NCBI GenBank assembly: GCA_963576725.1
Contig: OY755251.1
Span: forward strand, 35,159,619-35,223,618
Direction of reading: 5' to 3'
DNA from: Azorinus chamasolen
Taxonomy: Eukaryota; Mollusca; Bivalvia; Cardiida; Solecurtidae
Length of the DNA: 64,000 nucleotides
In this document: one piece after another, positions 46,353 through 56,300 of the stretch
How positions within the stretch are numbered: position 1 is the stretch's first letter
Layout of the letters: every line of letters starts with the position of its first letter
The notes under the pieces: generated by a model
What the model saw: only the letters and a program-made list of their open reading frames with translations
What the model was told of the DNA's origin: nothing
Database searches by the model: none
Made by a program: the position numbers and the translations under genes

Positions 46353-46626
46353 GATATGCGTACTAATTCACTCATAATGTCTACTAATTTCTCCAGCATC
46401 GAGGTAGGGTTTGGTGAAAGAATAGATCAGTATGCATCATATGTACATGTACTGCCTTGAGTAAAGTCAATATGTAACAGCTACACGACAGAACTACAAG
46501 GACTACACAAATGCTTTGACTTATAGTAAGACTAAGTAAATACATGTACACGTGTGTTTGTGTTTGTGTATAGATTACATCCATTGGATGCTAAATATAA
46601 TTGTATAGTCCATCATCGTGTTACTC

Positions 46627-46880
46627 TTAACCCATTCCCTCATAGGCTATTTTTAGATCCAGCCTCTTTGAATAAATCTACCGGAAAGGAGCATTAACTA
46701 GAGAAAAGGAACATTTTAGAATTTGCGGTGTGAAACAATAATTGTTGTGATAAATAGAGCATTTGCTCCTTTAGGAGTAAATGCTCTATTTATCACAATG
46801 GTTTTAACAGGTGACTTTTGCAGAGGCGCCAACGATCTGATTCTGTAAATTCTGTCATTGTCAAAGTTTCCCGTTCAGCC
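46627..46880. mobile_element. PAL-B running into PAL-A1 interior (copy 2: 57664-57917)
   Basis: It starts TTAACCCATTCCCTCATAGG. The palindrome is at 46739-46804 (apex CTCCTTTAGGAG). After TTGCAGAGGCGCCAAC the sequence becomes PAL-A1 interior (GATCTGATTCTGTAAATTC), so the PAL-B right end is missing. Confidence 0.8.
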
Positions 46881-46888
46881 AGTTGATA

Positions 46889-47133
46889 TTAACCTTTTAC
46901 TTGATAAATAAGTTGTTCTATTCCTCTACAAACAGAACATACCCAGATCAGACGGCTCCTGTAGGGGCCTTCTGATCGGGGCATACTCTGTTTGCGAATT
47001 AAATAATATACATCTGGTTACAGTTTCTGTCTTGGCCAAGAAAATCCTGATTTCATGTCATTATAAAATTCATCTAATTAATATTCATGATGTCAATGTT
47101 TATTTCATGAATATTCATGGAGTAAAGAGTTAA
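46889..47133. mobile_element. PAL-A (A1) (copy 2: 57926-58170)
   Basis: It runs from TTAACCTTTTACTTGATAA to ATGGAGTAAAGAGTTAA. The palindrome is at about 46928-46995. It shares its right TTAA with the next PAL-A. Confidence 0.88.
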
Positions 47134-47363
47134 CCATTTCCCTCATGCATTTGCAAACAGAGTAGACCCAGATCAGACGGCTCCTCTAGGAGCCGTCTTA
47201 TCAGGGTCTGCTCTGTTTGCTGATGGAATTTGATAGTTTCGTTTCTTGACTTTCTAAAATGGCTACAATGTTCCACATTCTCTAATGATTTATAACTGTT
47301 TAGATCATGAATAGTCAGTGGGTACTGAAATTTGAAATAAACACCGAACAGGGAAAGGGTTAA
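47130..47363. mobile_element. PAL-A (A2) chained to the previous one (copy 2: 58167-58400)
   Basis: It runs from TTAACCATTTCCCTCATG to CAGGGAAAGGGTTAA. The palindrome (47153-47220) has apex CTCCTCTAGGAG. A further PAL-A1 end (ATTTCTTACATGAGTATTC) follows to about 47405. Confidence 0.9.
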
Positions 47364-47689
47364 ATAAGCAATCATTTCTTACATGAGTATTCATCAAGTA
47401 AAGGAATAATTACAACCCATTTGTGCATTAGAGACACACGAAGGTGCCATTAAACTCGTGTTTCCTATACCAGTATGGATGAGGTAAATCACGGGCAGGT
47501 GTAACAGCTTGCCCGATGTGTCTCTGAGGAGAAATACGATTGATAGTTATCAAGTTATAGCAAATAAACTTCAAAGAATATCGTTATGATGGGACTGAGA
47601 ACTGCCAGTATTTCATTCGCAGGTTGTTTGATTATAGGCATGGCTGTTGATAACTGAGTACTAATCGAACCAAATCTCTTATTTCTCAG

Positions 47690-47830
47690 CGAAATACGCA
47701 GCAAAATAGGGGTTGGAGGAGAAATATAAAATATACATGACTAGGATCTCCTACATATGCCTAGTATAGGGTTTGGTGGAGAAATTTAAACTATATCTGA
47801 CAAGGATTTCCTATATATGTCTAGTATCCC
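47690..47830. repeat. Tandem duplication of a PAL-C-like arm (copy 2: 58727-58867)
   Basis: A block with GGTTTGGTGGAGAAATWTAA then ATATACATGACTAGGATC and CCTACATATGCCTAGTAT occurs twice. GGTTTGGTGGAGAAAT is the PAL-C outer arm. Confidence 0.7.
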
Positions 47831-47848
47831 GACATTAGTTAAGCTTGA

Positions 47849-48408
47849 ATGAATGAATAGATGAATGAGTGAATGATTGAAAAACTTTATTTAAAGAGGG
47901 TTACCCGGTTAGTCAACAGACTAATCTACCCCAGGGCCCTCTAACAGAAGCATTTCATACACAATATTTAACAAACAGAAATATAATTAAAACAAAAATA
48001 TCTGTAATTTAAAAGACAGGACAGAGTAGCCATATAATGTACATTTTAATCGATTAAAACAAACCGAATGCGAATACTAGTCTGAAAAAGTGAAATGTGG
48101 CATTATAATTGTGTATACCAAGAGCAGAAACTTCCACAGAAATTTTCCAATCTGGGATTACTCAATTCTTAGGCTCATGTAATATTCTGAACATTTTTAG
48201 TGTCTGTTTTCATCGATCACATTATACTGTATTCTGAACTTAAATTTGAATTTGAAAGCTGTTTCTCTGATTGGATAATTATTCATAAATCTGCTATGGC
48301 TGAGGAAAACAAGAGGAAATAAAAATCCTATGATTTTCTTTTTAAAAGTATCTAATATCAATAACTTCTACGGCTGCCCAAGGACGAAAATTATCCACGA
48401 GACGTGTT
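47849..48408 (-). mobile_element. Possible truncated non-LTR element, 3' end (copy 2: 58886-59445)
   Basis: On the minus strand the sequence ends with AATAAAGTTTTTCAATCATT and a short imperfect ATTC-type tail up to 47849, as at the 3' end of some LINEs or SINEs. Just inside is GAGGGCCCTGGGGTAGATTA. No reverse-transcriptase frame is visible. The inner limit is not clear. Confidence 0.4.
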
Positions 48409-48630
48409 TTAACCCATTCCCTCGTAGGCTATGTTTAGATACAACCTCTTTGAATAAATCTACCGAAAAGGAACATTAACTAGAGAAAGGAAAACATTTT
48501 TTAGCTTGAAACCATTTGATAAATAGAGCATTTGCTCCTGCAGGAGCAAATGCTCTATTTATCGCAATGGTTTCATATAGTGACTTTTTACAGAGTCGTC
48601 AAAAGTCGTCAATATGAGGGAAAGGGTTAA
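48409..48630. mobile_element. PAL-B (copy 2: about 59447-59668)
   Basis: It runs from TTAACCCATTCCCTCGTAGG to GAGGGAAAGGGTTAA. The palindrome (48508-48574) has apex GCTCCTGCAGGAGC. Copy 2 has a rearranged left end (GTTAAAACAACCC). Confidence 0.9.
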
Positions 48631-48945
48631 GCCGTTTCTGTTCACGCTGTGCTCGGTTTCATTCAGCATTGATTGATAATAATATTTTATGGACAAGTTG
48701 CTCTCATTACTCCATCGTGTCCACCTTGCAGCAGGCTCGATGTACATGTGAGAGTCACGCAAATAGTTAGAACAATGCTTCATCATTAGAAGTATACATT
48801 TCCTGAAAGAAATGTTCATTTGCGCATGTCGTGCTCTGGTTTGTAGCATGTCAGTACGATTGGCGTCGGAGATATTGGGGATCCAACTAAATGACTGTCG
48901 CAAAATAATAAGTTCCTATTGTGCTTCCCTTGTATATATTTATAG
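48631..48945. other. Unique stretch (copy 2: about 59669-59958)
   Basis: A 114-codon minus frame (48559-48903) begins upstream here and ends within the PAL-B, identical in both copies. It has no recognised motif. I do not call it a gene. Confidence 0.35.
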
Positions 48946-49293
48946 TACAAACAGCAAAATCCCTCTCAATCTAGATAGTTTTAGGTAGGTGCCTGTTTTA
49001 ATGGAGGGTGAAAGTCAAGCAGAAAGCTCTCATATGAGCTTTTTGCTTGACTTTCACCCTGCATTAAGTACAGTAAAAAACATCTAAACGGGACGTTCAA
49101 TTTAGTATAAATATGAACCATATGACCAGGCTCTGCACTGTTTGCCACTCTCGCACATTTTTACCCTTTGATACTGCATGGACTCCACCAATAAAGGATG
49201 ATGAACTGTTCCACTCTGATCAATAAGCGTTGAACGGGCTAAAGACCGACGTTGCTGCTAATTTGAGTCTTCGGTTTAGACGGGGCCTAATGT
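48946..49293. mobile_element. PAL-D1 pieces, rearranged
   Basis: A PAL-D core (49015-49072, GAAAGTCAAGCAGAAAGC and complement) is followed by a PAL-D left end (CAGTAAAAAACATCTAAACG). A PAL-A arm (CAGGCTCTGCACTGTTTGCC) and a PAL-D right end (GGTTTAGACGGGGCC) come next. Copy 2 lacks about 115 bp covering the left half of the core. Confidence 0.65.
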
Positions 49294-49301
49294 ATAGTGC
49301 A

Positions 49302-49597
49302 GAACTTTGATATCACGGACTTTAAGGTACCATACAAATTAGAGTGAGATACATGTAACAGGTTCGAGTCATCTGATATATAATCTGACCAATATCTCAA
49401 ATTCACAGCTTAATGCAGGTCGAAAGTAATGCTGAAAGCTCCTATAGGAGCTTGTCATCTGTGTTTCCAGATAAAATGTATGTGTATTGATACCTTTTAG
49501 AACAATTCTGTATCGTAAATTTTGGAAGGACTTAACTTTTAGTTCGAGTTATCTTGAAGTTCGAGTTATCCGAGTTCGAGATATCGATGTTCAACTG
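49302..49597. mobile_element. PAL-D4, Tigger-like
   Basis: The left end is decayed (GAACTTTGATATCACGGAC). The core is CACAGCTTAATGCAGGTCG with apex CTCCTATAGGAGC. The right end is GTTCGAGATATCGATG then TTCAACTG. GTTCGAGTTATC repeats just inside the right end. Confidence 0.7.
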
Positions 49598-49772
49598 AAG
49601 ATGTATTCTCAAACATATTTACGAATCTCTATTGAAGAAACTGCGTTAAAGAGCACGTGTTTTGGAAGATAGAAGTAAATAAAATGCCCTAATTATCCGA
49701 GGTATTCGGTTACCCAATCACCACTCTCCATGGGTTGGTACCATTTTGATATCTTTCAATTAGACTGGCATA

Positions 49773-49841
49773 GCAAATAGTGTAGACCCTGATCAAACGG
49801 CTCCTTAAGGAGCCGTTTTTATCTGGGTCTGCACTATTTGC
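49773..49841. mobile_element. PAL-A/G-type palindrome with TTAA apex (copy 2: 60708-60776)
   Basis: GCAAATAGTGTAGACCCTG pairs with GGGTCTGCACTATTTGC. The apex is GGCTCCTTAAGGAGCC, so a TTAA lies exactly at the centre. The terminal repeats are not identified. Confidence 0.88.
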
Positions 49842-50294
49842 ATAAGCGTGTCTGTCCGAATAATTTGGGACATTAATGTAAAGGATATTGTTTATCTCAA
49901 TTTTTTCTGCCACCACAGCCTGGGCTTTAAGACAACCTATTACGAGATTAATAAACACCGTACCCGTCACAAATGGCGGTGAGAAGTGAGCGTTTATTAT
50001 CAATGGAATGCTTTCAAAGTCATTAACTAGACATAAGTGCCAAAATAATTCTCCAGGAGCAAAACGCAGTTTTACGATCAAATAAGTCACATAAAGATAC
50101 GTGGAGCAATTATTATAGATGGAATAAATAAACAGTCCGCATGGACAGAAACAAATTCAGGTGTATGCCTATTGAGAGGTGTTTCGATAAGATAAAGGTA
50201 TTTTGAATTCCTGAAACGAATGATTTATGTATGCGATCGTCAGTAATGAAGCCAACACAGCTGAACAAAAACATATAGTATTGTCAGAAACATA
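49842..50294. other. Unassigned stretch (copy 2: 60777-61229)
   Basis: A 126-codon minus frame (49710-50090) crosses the palindrome above and is kept in both copies. No motif is recognised. Its downstream third is palindrome sequence. Confidence 0.35.
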
Positions 50295-50704
50295 TTAACC
50301 TTTCACTTCATAAATATGCGTGTCTTACGCCTTTGCAAACAGAGAAGAACAATATCAGACGGCTCCTATCAGATTATGATCTGTTTGCTTATGGAATTAT
50401 ATAGATCTGATTCTACAGGTCTTGTCGTAGCCAGACACTATTGTGGCCATCAGCCATTACAGTAGAACCCTTCTAATGCGACCACTTATTGAATAAACAT
50501 GGGTGTGTTTATAAGCAGGTGGTTGCTTAATGCAGGATAAATAGGAGCTTTTCTGCATTACGTTTGTCCTGCATTAAGCTACCATCTGCCTCTACCATCC
50601 AGAATTATACCTCTTTCAGGTGGTCGCATTAGAGGGTTTAACTGTATAGGAATTAACAGCATAAGTATTCATGATGTCATTAAACTCACTGAGTCAAGAG
50701 TTAA
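50295..50704. mobile_element. PAL-A1 with nested PAL-D2 (copy 2: 61230-61639)
   Basis: It runs from TTAACCTTTCACTTCAT to GAGTCAAGAGTTAA. The palindrome is truncated (GACGGCTCCTATCAGATTATG). It is interrupted at 50460 by PAL-D2. Confidence 0.85.
50460..50644. mobile_element. PAL-D2 nested in PAL-A1 (copy 2: 61395-61579)
   Basis: It starts CAGTAGAACCCTTCTAATGC and ends GCATTAGAGGGTTTAACTG, between TA dinucleotides. The left inner arm is partly deleted (GGATAAATAGGAGC). Confidence 0.9.
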
Positions 50705-50855
50705 ACTCTACCATAACGGAACTTGCTTTAGTGCGTAACAAACATGCTAGATCCAGCTCAATCGATGTGTCTTCTTGTTTTGTCTGATCATGGGTTTGTA
50801 GTTGTGTTACACTTGTTAGAGCGACACTACTTTGTCTGTCTCCTCTAAACCCGTT

Positions 50856-50937
50856 GGAGCTTTCTGCGTTACGTTTGACCTGCATTAAGCTACCGCCTGC
50901 CTTACAGAGCCATAATTAGACCTTTTTATGGCTACTT
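50856..50937. mobile_element. PAL-D2 right half
   Basis: TTGGAGCTTTCTGCGTTACG to GCATTAAGCTACCGCCTGCC is followed by a decayed end that meets the next PAL-B. Confidence 0.6.
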
Positions 50938-51164
50938 AACTCATTCCCTCATATTAACGATTTTTAACGACTCTGTAAAAGTCACTTTGTGAAACCATTG
51001 TGATAAATAGAGCATTTGATCCTATAGGAGCAAATGCTCTATTTGTCACAATGGTTTCAAACTACAAACTTGTAAAGTTTTCCTTTTCTCTAGTTAATGC
51101 CCATTTTCGGTAGATTTATTCAAAGAGGTTGTTTCTAAAAATAGTCTATGAGGTAACGGGTTAA
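50936..51164. mobile_element. PAL-B, complete (copy 2: 61871-62099)
   Basis: It runs from TTAACTCATTCCCTCATAT to GGTAACGGGTTAA. The palindrome is at 50991-51058. Copy 1 has GATCCTATAGGAGC at the apex, whereas copy 2 has the perfect GCTCCTATAGGAGC. Confidence 0.92.
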
Positions 51165-51423
51165 GACAGTTTCTACTGTATAACATATGTGTAGCACATT
51201 CATTAACGCACATAAGCCTGGTAGAATGTCATATGATCCGGATCTGCACTGCTCGCTTCGCAAATTATCTTTCAAAGGTCACATTTAATGACTCTGTGAT
51301 TGTTTTATAAGACATGTCTTGGGAAAGTGTGCTTAGATAACCAGGCTTAAACGAGTAAATACATCAAATACATACATTGTTTGATTCCTTATACCGCTGA
51401 TCTAGACCTGGCTCAGACTTATA

Positions 51424-51493
51424 AGCAGTTTGGATCCAGATGAGACCCCGAGTAACTCGGCATCTCACCAGCATTCAAGCAGTTTGACACTCG
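51424..51493. mobile_element. PAL-E palindrome (copy 2: about 62359-62428)
   Basis: AGCAGTTTGGATCCAGATG pairs with CATTCAAGCAGTTTGAC. The apex is CCGAGTAACTCGG. Copy 2 keeps GAGACGCCG where copy 1 has GAGACCCCG. Confidence 0.8.
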
Positions 51494-51824
51494 TTGAAAA
51501 GATTTTCAAAAGCTTGATGTAGTCAAAATTGGACCAGATCCACATTTGAACTGACATTATTTTGTTTCACAGCGGGACAAACGTACTACGTCACTAGATA
51601 TGTGATCGCCAGTAGACAGGTTATTTTCTCTCTGTTTGTTTCGTGTGGTTTGTGTCCGTTTGATCCGTCTATACGGTTTTGTTTTTCCGATTATTCACAA
51701 ATGACATGGTTTTCCTGGAAATGTGATCAGTATACAAATATTGCGTTTAATCAAAGAAGCATTATTTACACAATATCTTGAAACACTAATGAAGTAAGAT
51801 TACAATACATACAAAACACGTATT

Positions 51825-51935
51825 CAGTAAAACCTCCCCAAACCGGAATACTAGTAGCGAAGAATTTAGATACTATAATGCAGGTGACTGCTTAATGCAG
51901 GGCAAAAGCCATGCAGATAGCTTCTTAAGGCGGGG
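51825..51935. mobile_element. PAL-D1 left half and poly-G run (copy 2: from 62758)
   Basis: CAGTAAAACCTCCCCAAACC to GCAGATAGCTTCTTAAGGC is the left half. Instead of the right arm there is a run of ten G in copy 1 and twelve in copy 2. Confidence 0.75.
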
Positions 51936-51969
51936 GGGGGGTATGCTGTACATGTGTAATTGTTCGTCT

Positions 51970-52478
51970 GATAATCGAACCTTTTCGTGCCTTTGCAAAC
52001 AGTGTAGACCCAAATCAGATGGTTTCTGTAGAAACCGTCAGATCAGGGAGTGCTGTTTGTGTATGAAATGATATATACAGTTGAACTTCGATATATCGAA
52101 CTCGGATAACTCGAACATCGGGATAACTCGAACTAAACGTTCAGTCCTTCCAAAATTTAAACACATGTGACAGTTTAATGCAGGTCTAAAGTAATGCTGA
52201 AAGCTCCTACAGGATCGTACAGCATTACTTTATACCTGCATTAAGCTGTTAACTTAAGACTTATCCAGATCAGAAATTGGATGACTCGAACTTCTCTTAT
52301 CTCGATCTAATATGTGTGGTCCCTTGAAGTTCGAGATATCGAAGTTCAACTGCAGATATGACTATACAGTTCTTGCAATGGTCAACACTTGTTCGTATGT
52401 CATTATATATAAATTAATTTACTTGGTATTCGTGCAGACATTTATTCTTATTTTGATATTCAGGAAGTAACGGGTTAA
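51970..52478. mobile_element. PAL-A1 with nested PAL-D4 (copy 2: about 62905-63398)
   Basis: It starts ATAATCGAACCTTTTCG. The palindrome (51995-52059) has apex GTTTCTGTAGAAAC. PAL-D4 interrupts it at 52078, and it ends AGGAAGTAACGGGTTAA. Copy 2 lacks 15 bp of the right palindrome arm. Confidence 0.82.
52078..52352. mobile_element. PAL-D4, type copy (copy 2: 62998-63272)
   Basis: It starts CAGTTGAACTTCGATATATC and ends GAGATATCGAAGTTCAACTG, perfect terminal repeats of at least 12 bp. Sub-terminal GGATAACTCGAAC repeats lie inside the left end. The core is GACAGTTTAATGCAGGTC with apex CTCCTACAGGA. CAGTTGAACTTCGATAT is very like pogo/Tigger terminal repeats. Confidence 0.9.
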
Positions 52479-52690
52479 TTCTTTGCATGCTAGCGGTGTT
52501 ACCATGACTACCTGTGCAAACAGTTTCGATCTACACGAGACGCCGCATAATGCTGTATCTTTCCAAGAACCAAACTGTCTGACACTCTGACTATATTTTT
52601 TGCAAAGAAAATGAGCGAAATTTTATTTTACAAATTGAAGCAGACGACAATTGTTGCAGACGAAAAAGTACTTAGTGTGCAAAGAATTAA
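52475..52690. mobile_element. PAL-E, complete, type copy (copy 2: 63395-63610)
   Basis: The terminal repeats TTAATTCTTTGCA and TGCAAAGAATTAA are perfect. The decayed palindrome contains GAGACGCCGCATAATGC, so its apex is of PAL-F type. It shares TTAA (52475-52478) with the PAL-A1 before it. The interior GCAGACGAAAAAGTACTTAG resembles 36559-36580. Confidence 0.85.
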
Positions 52691-52778
52691 GTATGGATCA
52701 CAGGTTTTTTGTTTTCATTTTACCAAAAAACTGGGAATTGTTTGCATCAAAATGTCATTCCATTTAGCCAAACGCTTT

Positions 52779-53009
52779 CTCATCCTATTCCCTGTTTAAT
52801 ATTCTTGCAAGAAAGAAATATGTATTAGCTGAAGTTTTATAATATAAACTATTGAATGATTTTTTTGTTTTGACAAAAGACTGCATAATCAGATCTATAT
52901 CATATCAAAAGCAAAAAAGGCAGACCCAGATCAGACGGCTCCTACAGGATCTGGGTCTACTCTGTTTGCAAATGCGGGAAAATGCGTTTATATGAAGGAA
53001 AGGGTTATA
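52779..53009. mobile_element. PAL-A with apex deletion (copy 2: 63699-63929)
   Basis: The left end is TCATCCTATTCCCTGTTTAA and the right end GAAGGAAAGGGTTATA. In the palindrome GACGGCTCCTACAGGATC jumps to TGGGTCTACTC. Copy 2 has CTACATGATC instead. Confidence 0.82.
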
Positions 53010-53347
53010 CAAACACATTTGGTCGATATTGGTCCAATATCAAATGCATAACTGTCAGCTTTTTGTTGTAATATTTTTTTCTCTCCAGAAGTGTTTGTTC
53101 ATTATGTTCAATTTATTGACACTGGGAATATTTGCGTATTGACCATCGAATGAATATCTAGTGACAGATAATTATAATAATTATATCTCCATGGCAACGA
53201 CGCATAGAACTTTACAATGCCAAATCAGGACATATATCCATGTATTAGTTTAACGTGTACATGTGCTGTAGGTGCGGAATGCAGTAAGCTCGCTATAAAT
53301 ACTGACCACAGCATGTATAATCATTAGTGTCAATGAGAGCAGGTGCT
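53010..53347. other. Last part of duplication copy 1
   Basis: No family recognised. The self-complementary ATAATTATAATAATTATAT lies at about 53167. The segment from 53081 has no counterpart in the window because copy 2 is cut off. Confidence 0.5.
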
Positions 53348-56300
53348 CCATACGCAAGCAGAGCAGACCCTATAGGAGCCGTCTGATCCGGGTCTACACT
53401 GTTTGCAGATGCGTCAAAATGCGCTTACATAAGGGAAATGGTTAATATTTCATTATTTTCTGTACAATCTAGCTTCTTAACTTTCAACTAAAATGCATAA
53501 TGCATACGCATGTACCGACAAAATGTTCAAGTAAAGCGATTTATAGGTCATACACAGGCTAATCTCCAACAAGTGGCAGATCACTCTCATAAATATGCAT
53601 GGATGAATAAATTATTTTATTAGAGAAGACAACAAACAGTGTTAACACACGCCATCGCCTCATTGCGATGCATGAAGCCGGGCCAAATCCCCAGTCATGC
53701 CGCTTAGCGCTATGGGACGCATAAAGCCCGGCAAAATCCCCAGTCATGCCGCTCAGCGCTTTGGGACGCATAAAGCCGGGCCAAATCCCCAGTCATGCCG
53801 CTCAGCGGTTTGGGACGCATAAAGCCGGACCAAATCCCCCAATATTGCAGCTTAACGTTATTATCCTTTGAGAAACCAGTCATCTGCTCTTAGACTGAAG
53901 AAAAACAGAAACGTTTGTCTGTCGAAATTAACGGCTCTCCAAATGTAAGCATGCTGTGGAATGAAATGCTATGACTAAAGAGTTGATTACGCCTCGTAGA
54001 AATCAGTTTCACGAAACGCTTACAATTTCTAGACGTTTTACCCAAAATATTCGATCACTATGTCTTCGTTAACTGTCGATGTTTTATTTGCTGATGTCTG
54101 CAATTTTGTTTAATCACAAATATGTTTTGCTAGAAACTCCAAGATTCGTTTGGAAGGTTGTTGTTTAACATCACTTCATTCAGTTCACGTGTAAAGTAAA
54201 TAACAAGCAACGCACGATGTTTTAGCTCATGTCGAGCCCTGTTACACAAAGGTCTGCAAACCTGGCTACTTATGAGCCGAATAGAAATGTAGTGCGGTTT
54301 TTCCATCATGCACAGCTACGTGTTTTCACACATTTTTTTTTAACGAAATGACATTGGAATACAAATAGTGCAGACCCTGATGCGATGGCTCTTAAAATCA
54401 GAAGGCTTATCTAGGAGCCCTCTGGGCTGTATCTGTACTACAGTAAACACCCTCTAAACCGCACGTTTAATTTAATATAAATATCAATCTTGGAGACAGG
54501 TGGCAGCTTAATGGGAGGGTGAAAGTCATGCAGAAAGCTCTGCTAGGACCCTCCATTAAGCAGCTACCTGCCTAAAAGGGTCTAAATTATTTTATACAAA
54601 AATTCGAGTGTTCCACCTTCAATATTTCATTATAACTCTTTTGTCCATGAATATTCAGTAGGTATTAAAATTGGAATAAATATAGAACAGAGAAAGGGTT
54701 AAAGTTGTTTAAACATTCCTTTCAGATTTTGTTTGCAATGGCTGGCAACAAGGTTCAATGCTTTTAAACCATCGTCTTGTCAGAATCCGCTGGCCAGATT
54801 TCAATAGAGTATGGTCGAAATGATCCTGTTTTGAAAGGTTGCCAATACTGTTCAAACCATATTGATGGGTCAAAACATGTCCGCCATTGGGTTGCAAGGT
54901 GTTTACAAATCGGCCTCTCTGAAACTACCAACCTGATTTCTGTGTACAGTAAAATCGCTCTAAACAGGAATTTAAACAGAGAATAATTTAGATACAATGA
55001 AACCTCTCTATAGCGACCACTAAACTACATCAAATATGTTGTGTTAAAGGCATGTGGCTTGTTAAAGCAAGGTGAGAGTAAAACAGAACGCTCCTATAGG
55101 AGCGTTCTGTTTTACTTTCAACTTTCTTTAAGCAGTCACCTGCCCTAAATACCAACTAATTAACACAGTTTAGTGGTCGTTATAGAGAGGTTTTACTATA
55201 TTTTTAAGCAGGCGGATGCTTAATTCAGGGTGAAAGCCATGCAGAAAGAGTCCTCTTGGAGCTTTCTGCTTGACACTCAACCTGCATTAAGCTACCACCT
55301 GCCATACTGACCGGTATTGATACTAATTTGAACGTCCGGTTTAGAGGGATGTATAACTTAACACATTACCCCCTAGTGACGCATTTTTGCGCCTCAATAA
55401 ATTCACATTGTGAAACAATTGTGATAAATAGAACATTTGCTCCTATGGAGCAAATGCTCTATTTATCACAATGGTTTTAATACTACACAGTTCTAAAACT
55501 CCCCTTTTCTATAATTAATGCTCCTTTTCGGTAGATTAATTAAAAAAAAGGTTGGGTCTAAAACTAGCCTAGGAGATAATGCGTTAATGTTCAATAAAAC
55601 GATATTTCAATACAACGACACTGTCTGTGGGTACAACGATATTTCAATACAACGACACTTTTGGTGGGTACAACGATATTTCAATACAACGACACTGTCT
55701 GTGGGTACAACGAGATTTCAATACAACGACACTTTCTGTGTGAACTTATGTAGTCGCTGTAACTAGAGCTGACTGTATATTGAAATTTACAAGAGTTTTT
55801 ATTTTGAGGAAGTCCACTACCATAACTGATATTCGTAAATCAACAAAGTCCCCGATTCTAATGAGTAACAGCAAGTTAAGGTGAGAAATAAGAGTGTTGG
55901 TAGGTCAGGATATAAAAAAATCTACGACCCGGTTCTTCGTTCATGCATTCCTGTATTTTGAATTCAAAACACACTGTAAGCTTTGATTGGCAATCGACCA
56001 ACATTCTCAACTTTTGAACCAGAAACTGGCTACACCAGTCTTATGAGTTTTTCTGACGCCGGAAGGCTTGTAAGAAATAATGTATCGAATACGAGCTATG
56101 CAGTGAAATGCTCTGAGTATTAAAGTGAAAAAGAAAATCACACATATCTGCCATGTCCACATTAGTATATTCTAGCGAATGTAGTTTTCTTTTGTAAGGT
56201 AGATGATATAAAAATCGGTGTGGCTATAAAGCAGATACTACAGATACTATTTAGATGGAGAGTTCATACGAAAACATCTGATATTGGTCTAAACATAGTT

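Larger units (their letters stand above)
42311..53347. repeat. 11,037-bp direct duplication, copy 1
   Basis: Every element from CCATACGCAAGCAGAGC onward reappears in the same order from 53348. The copies differ by scattered single bases and small indels in homopolymers, tandem repeats and palindromes. The coordinate offset goes from 11,037 at the left to 10,920 at the window end. The unit contains no recognised gene. Confidence 0.97.

Noticed and set aside
48559..48903. 114-codon frame preserved in both duplication copies
   Set aside because: Preservation is explained by the recent duplication. The frame ends in a PAL-B.
49710..50090. 126-codon frame preserved in both duplication copies
   Set aside because: It runs through a MITE palindrome. 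Conservation between near-identical copies is not evidence of selection.
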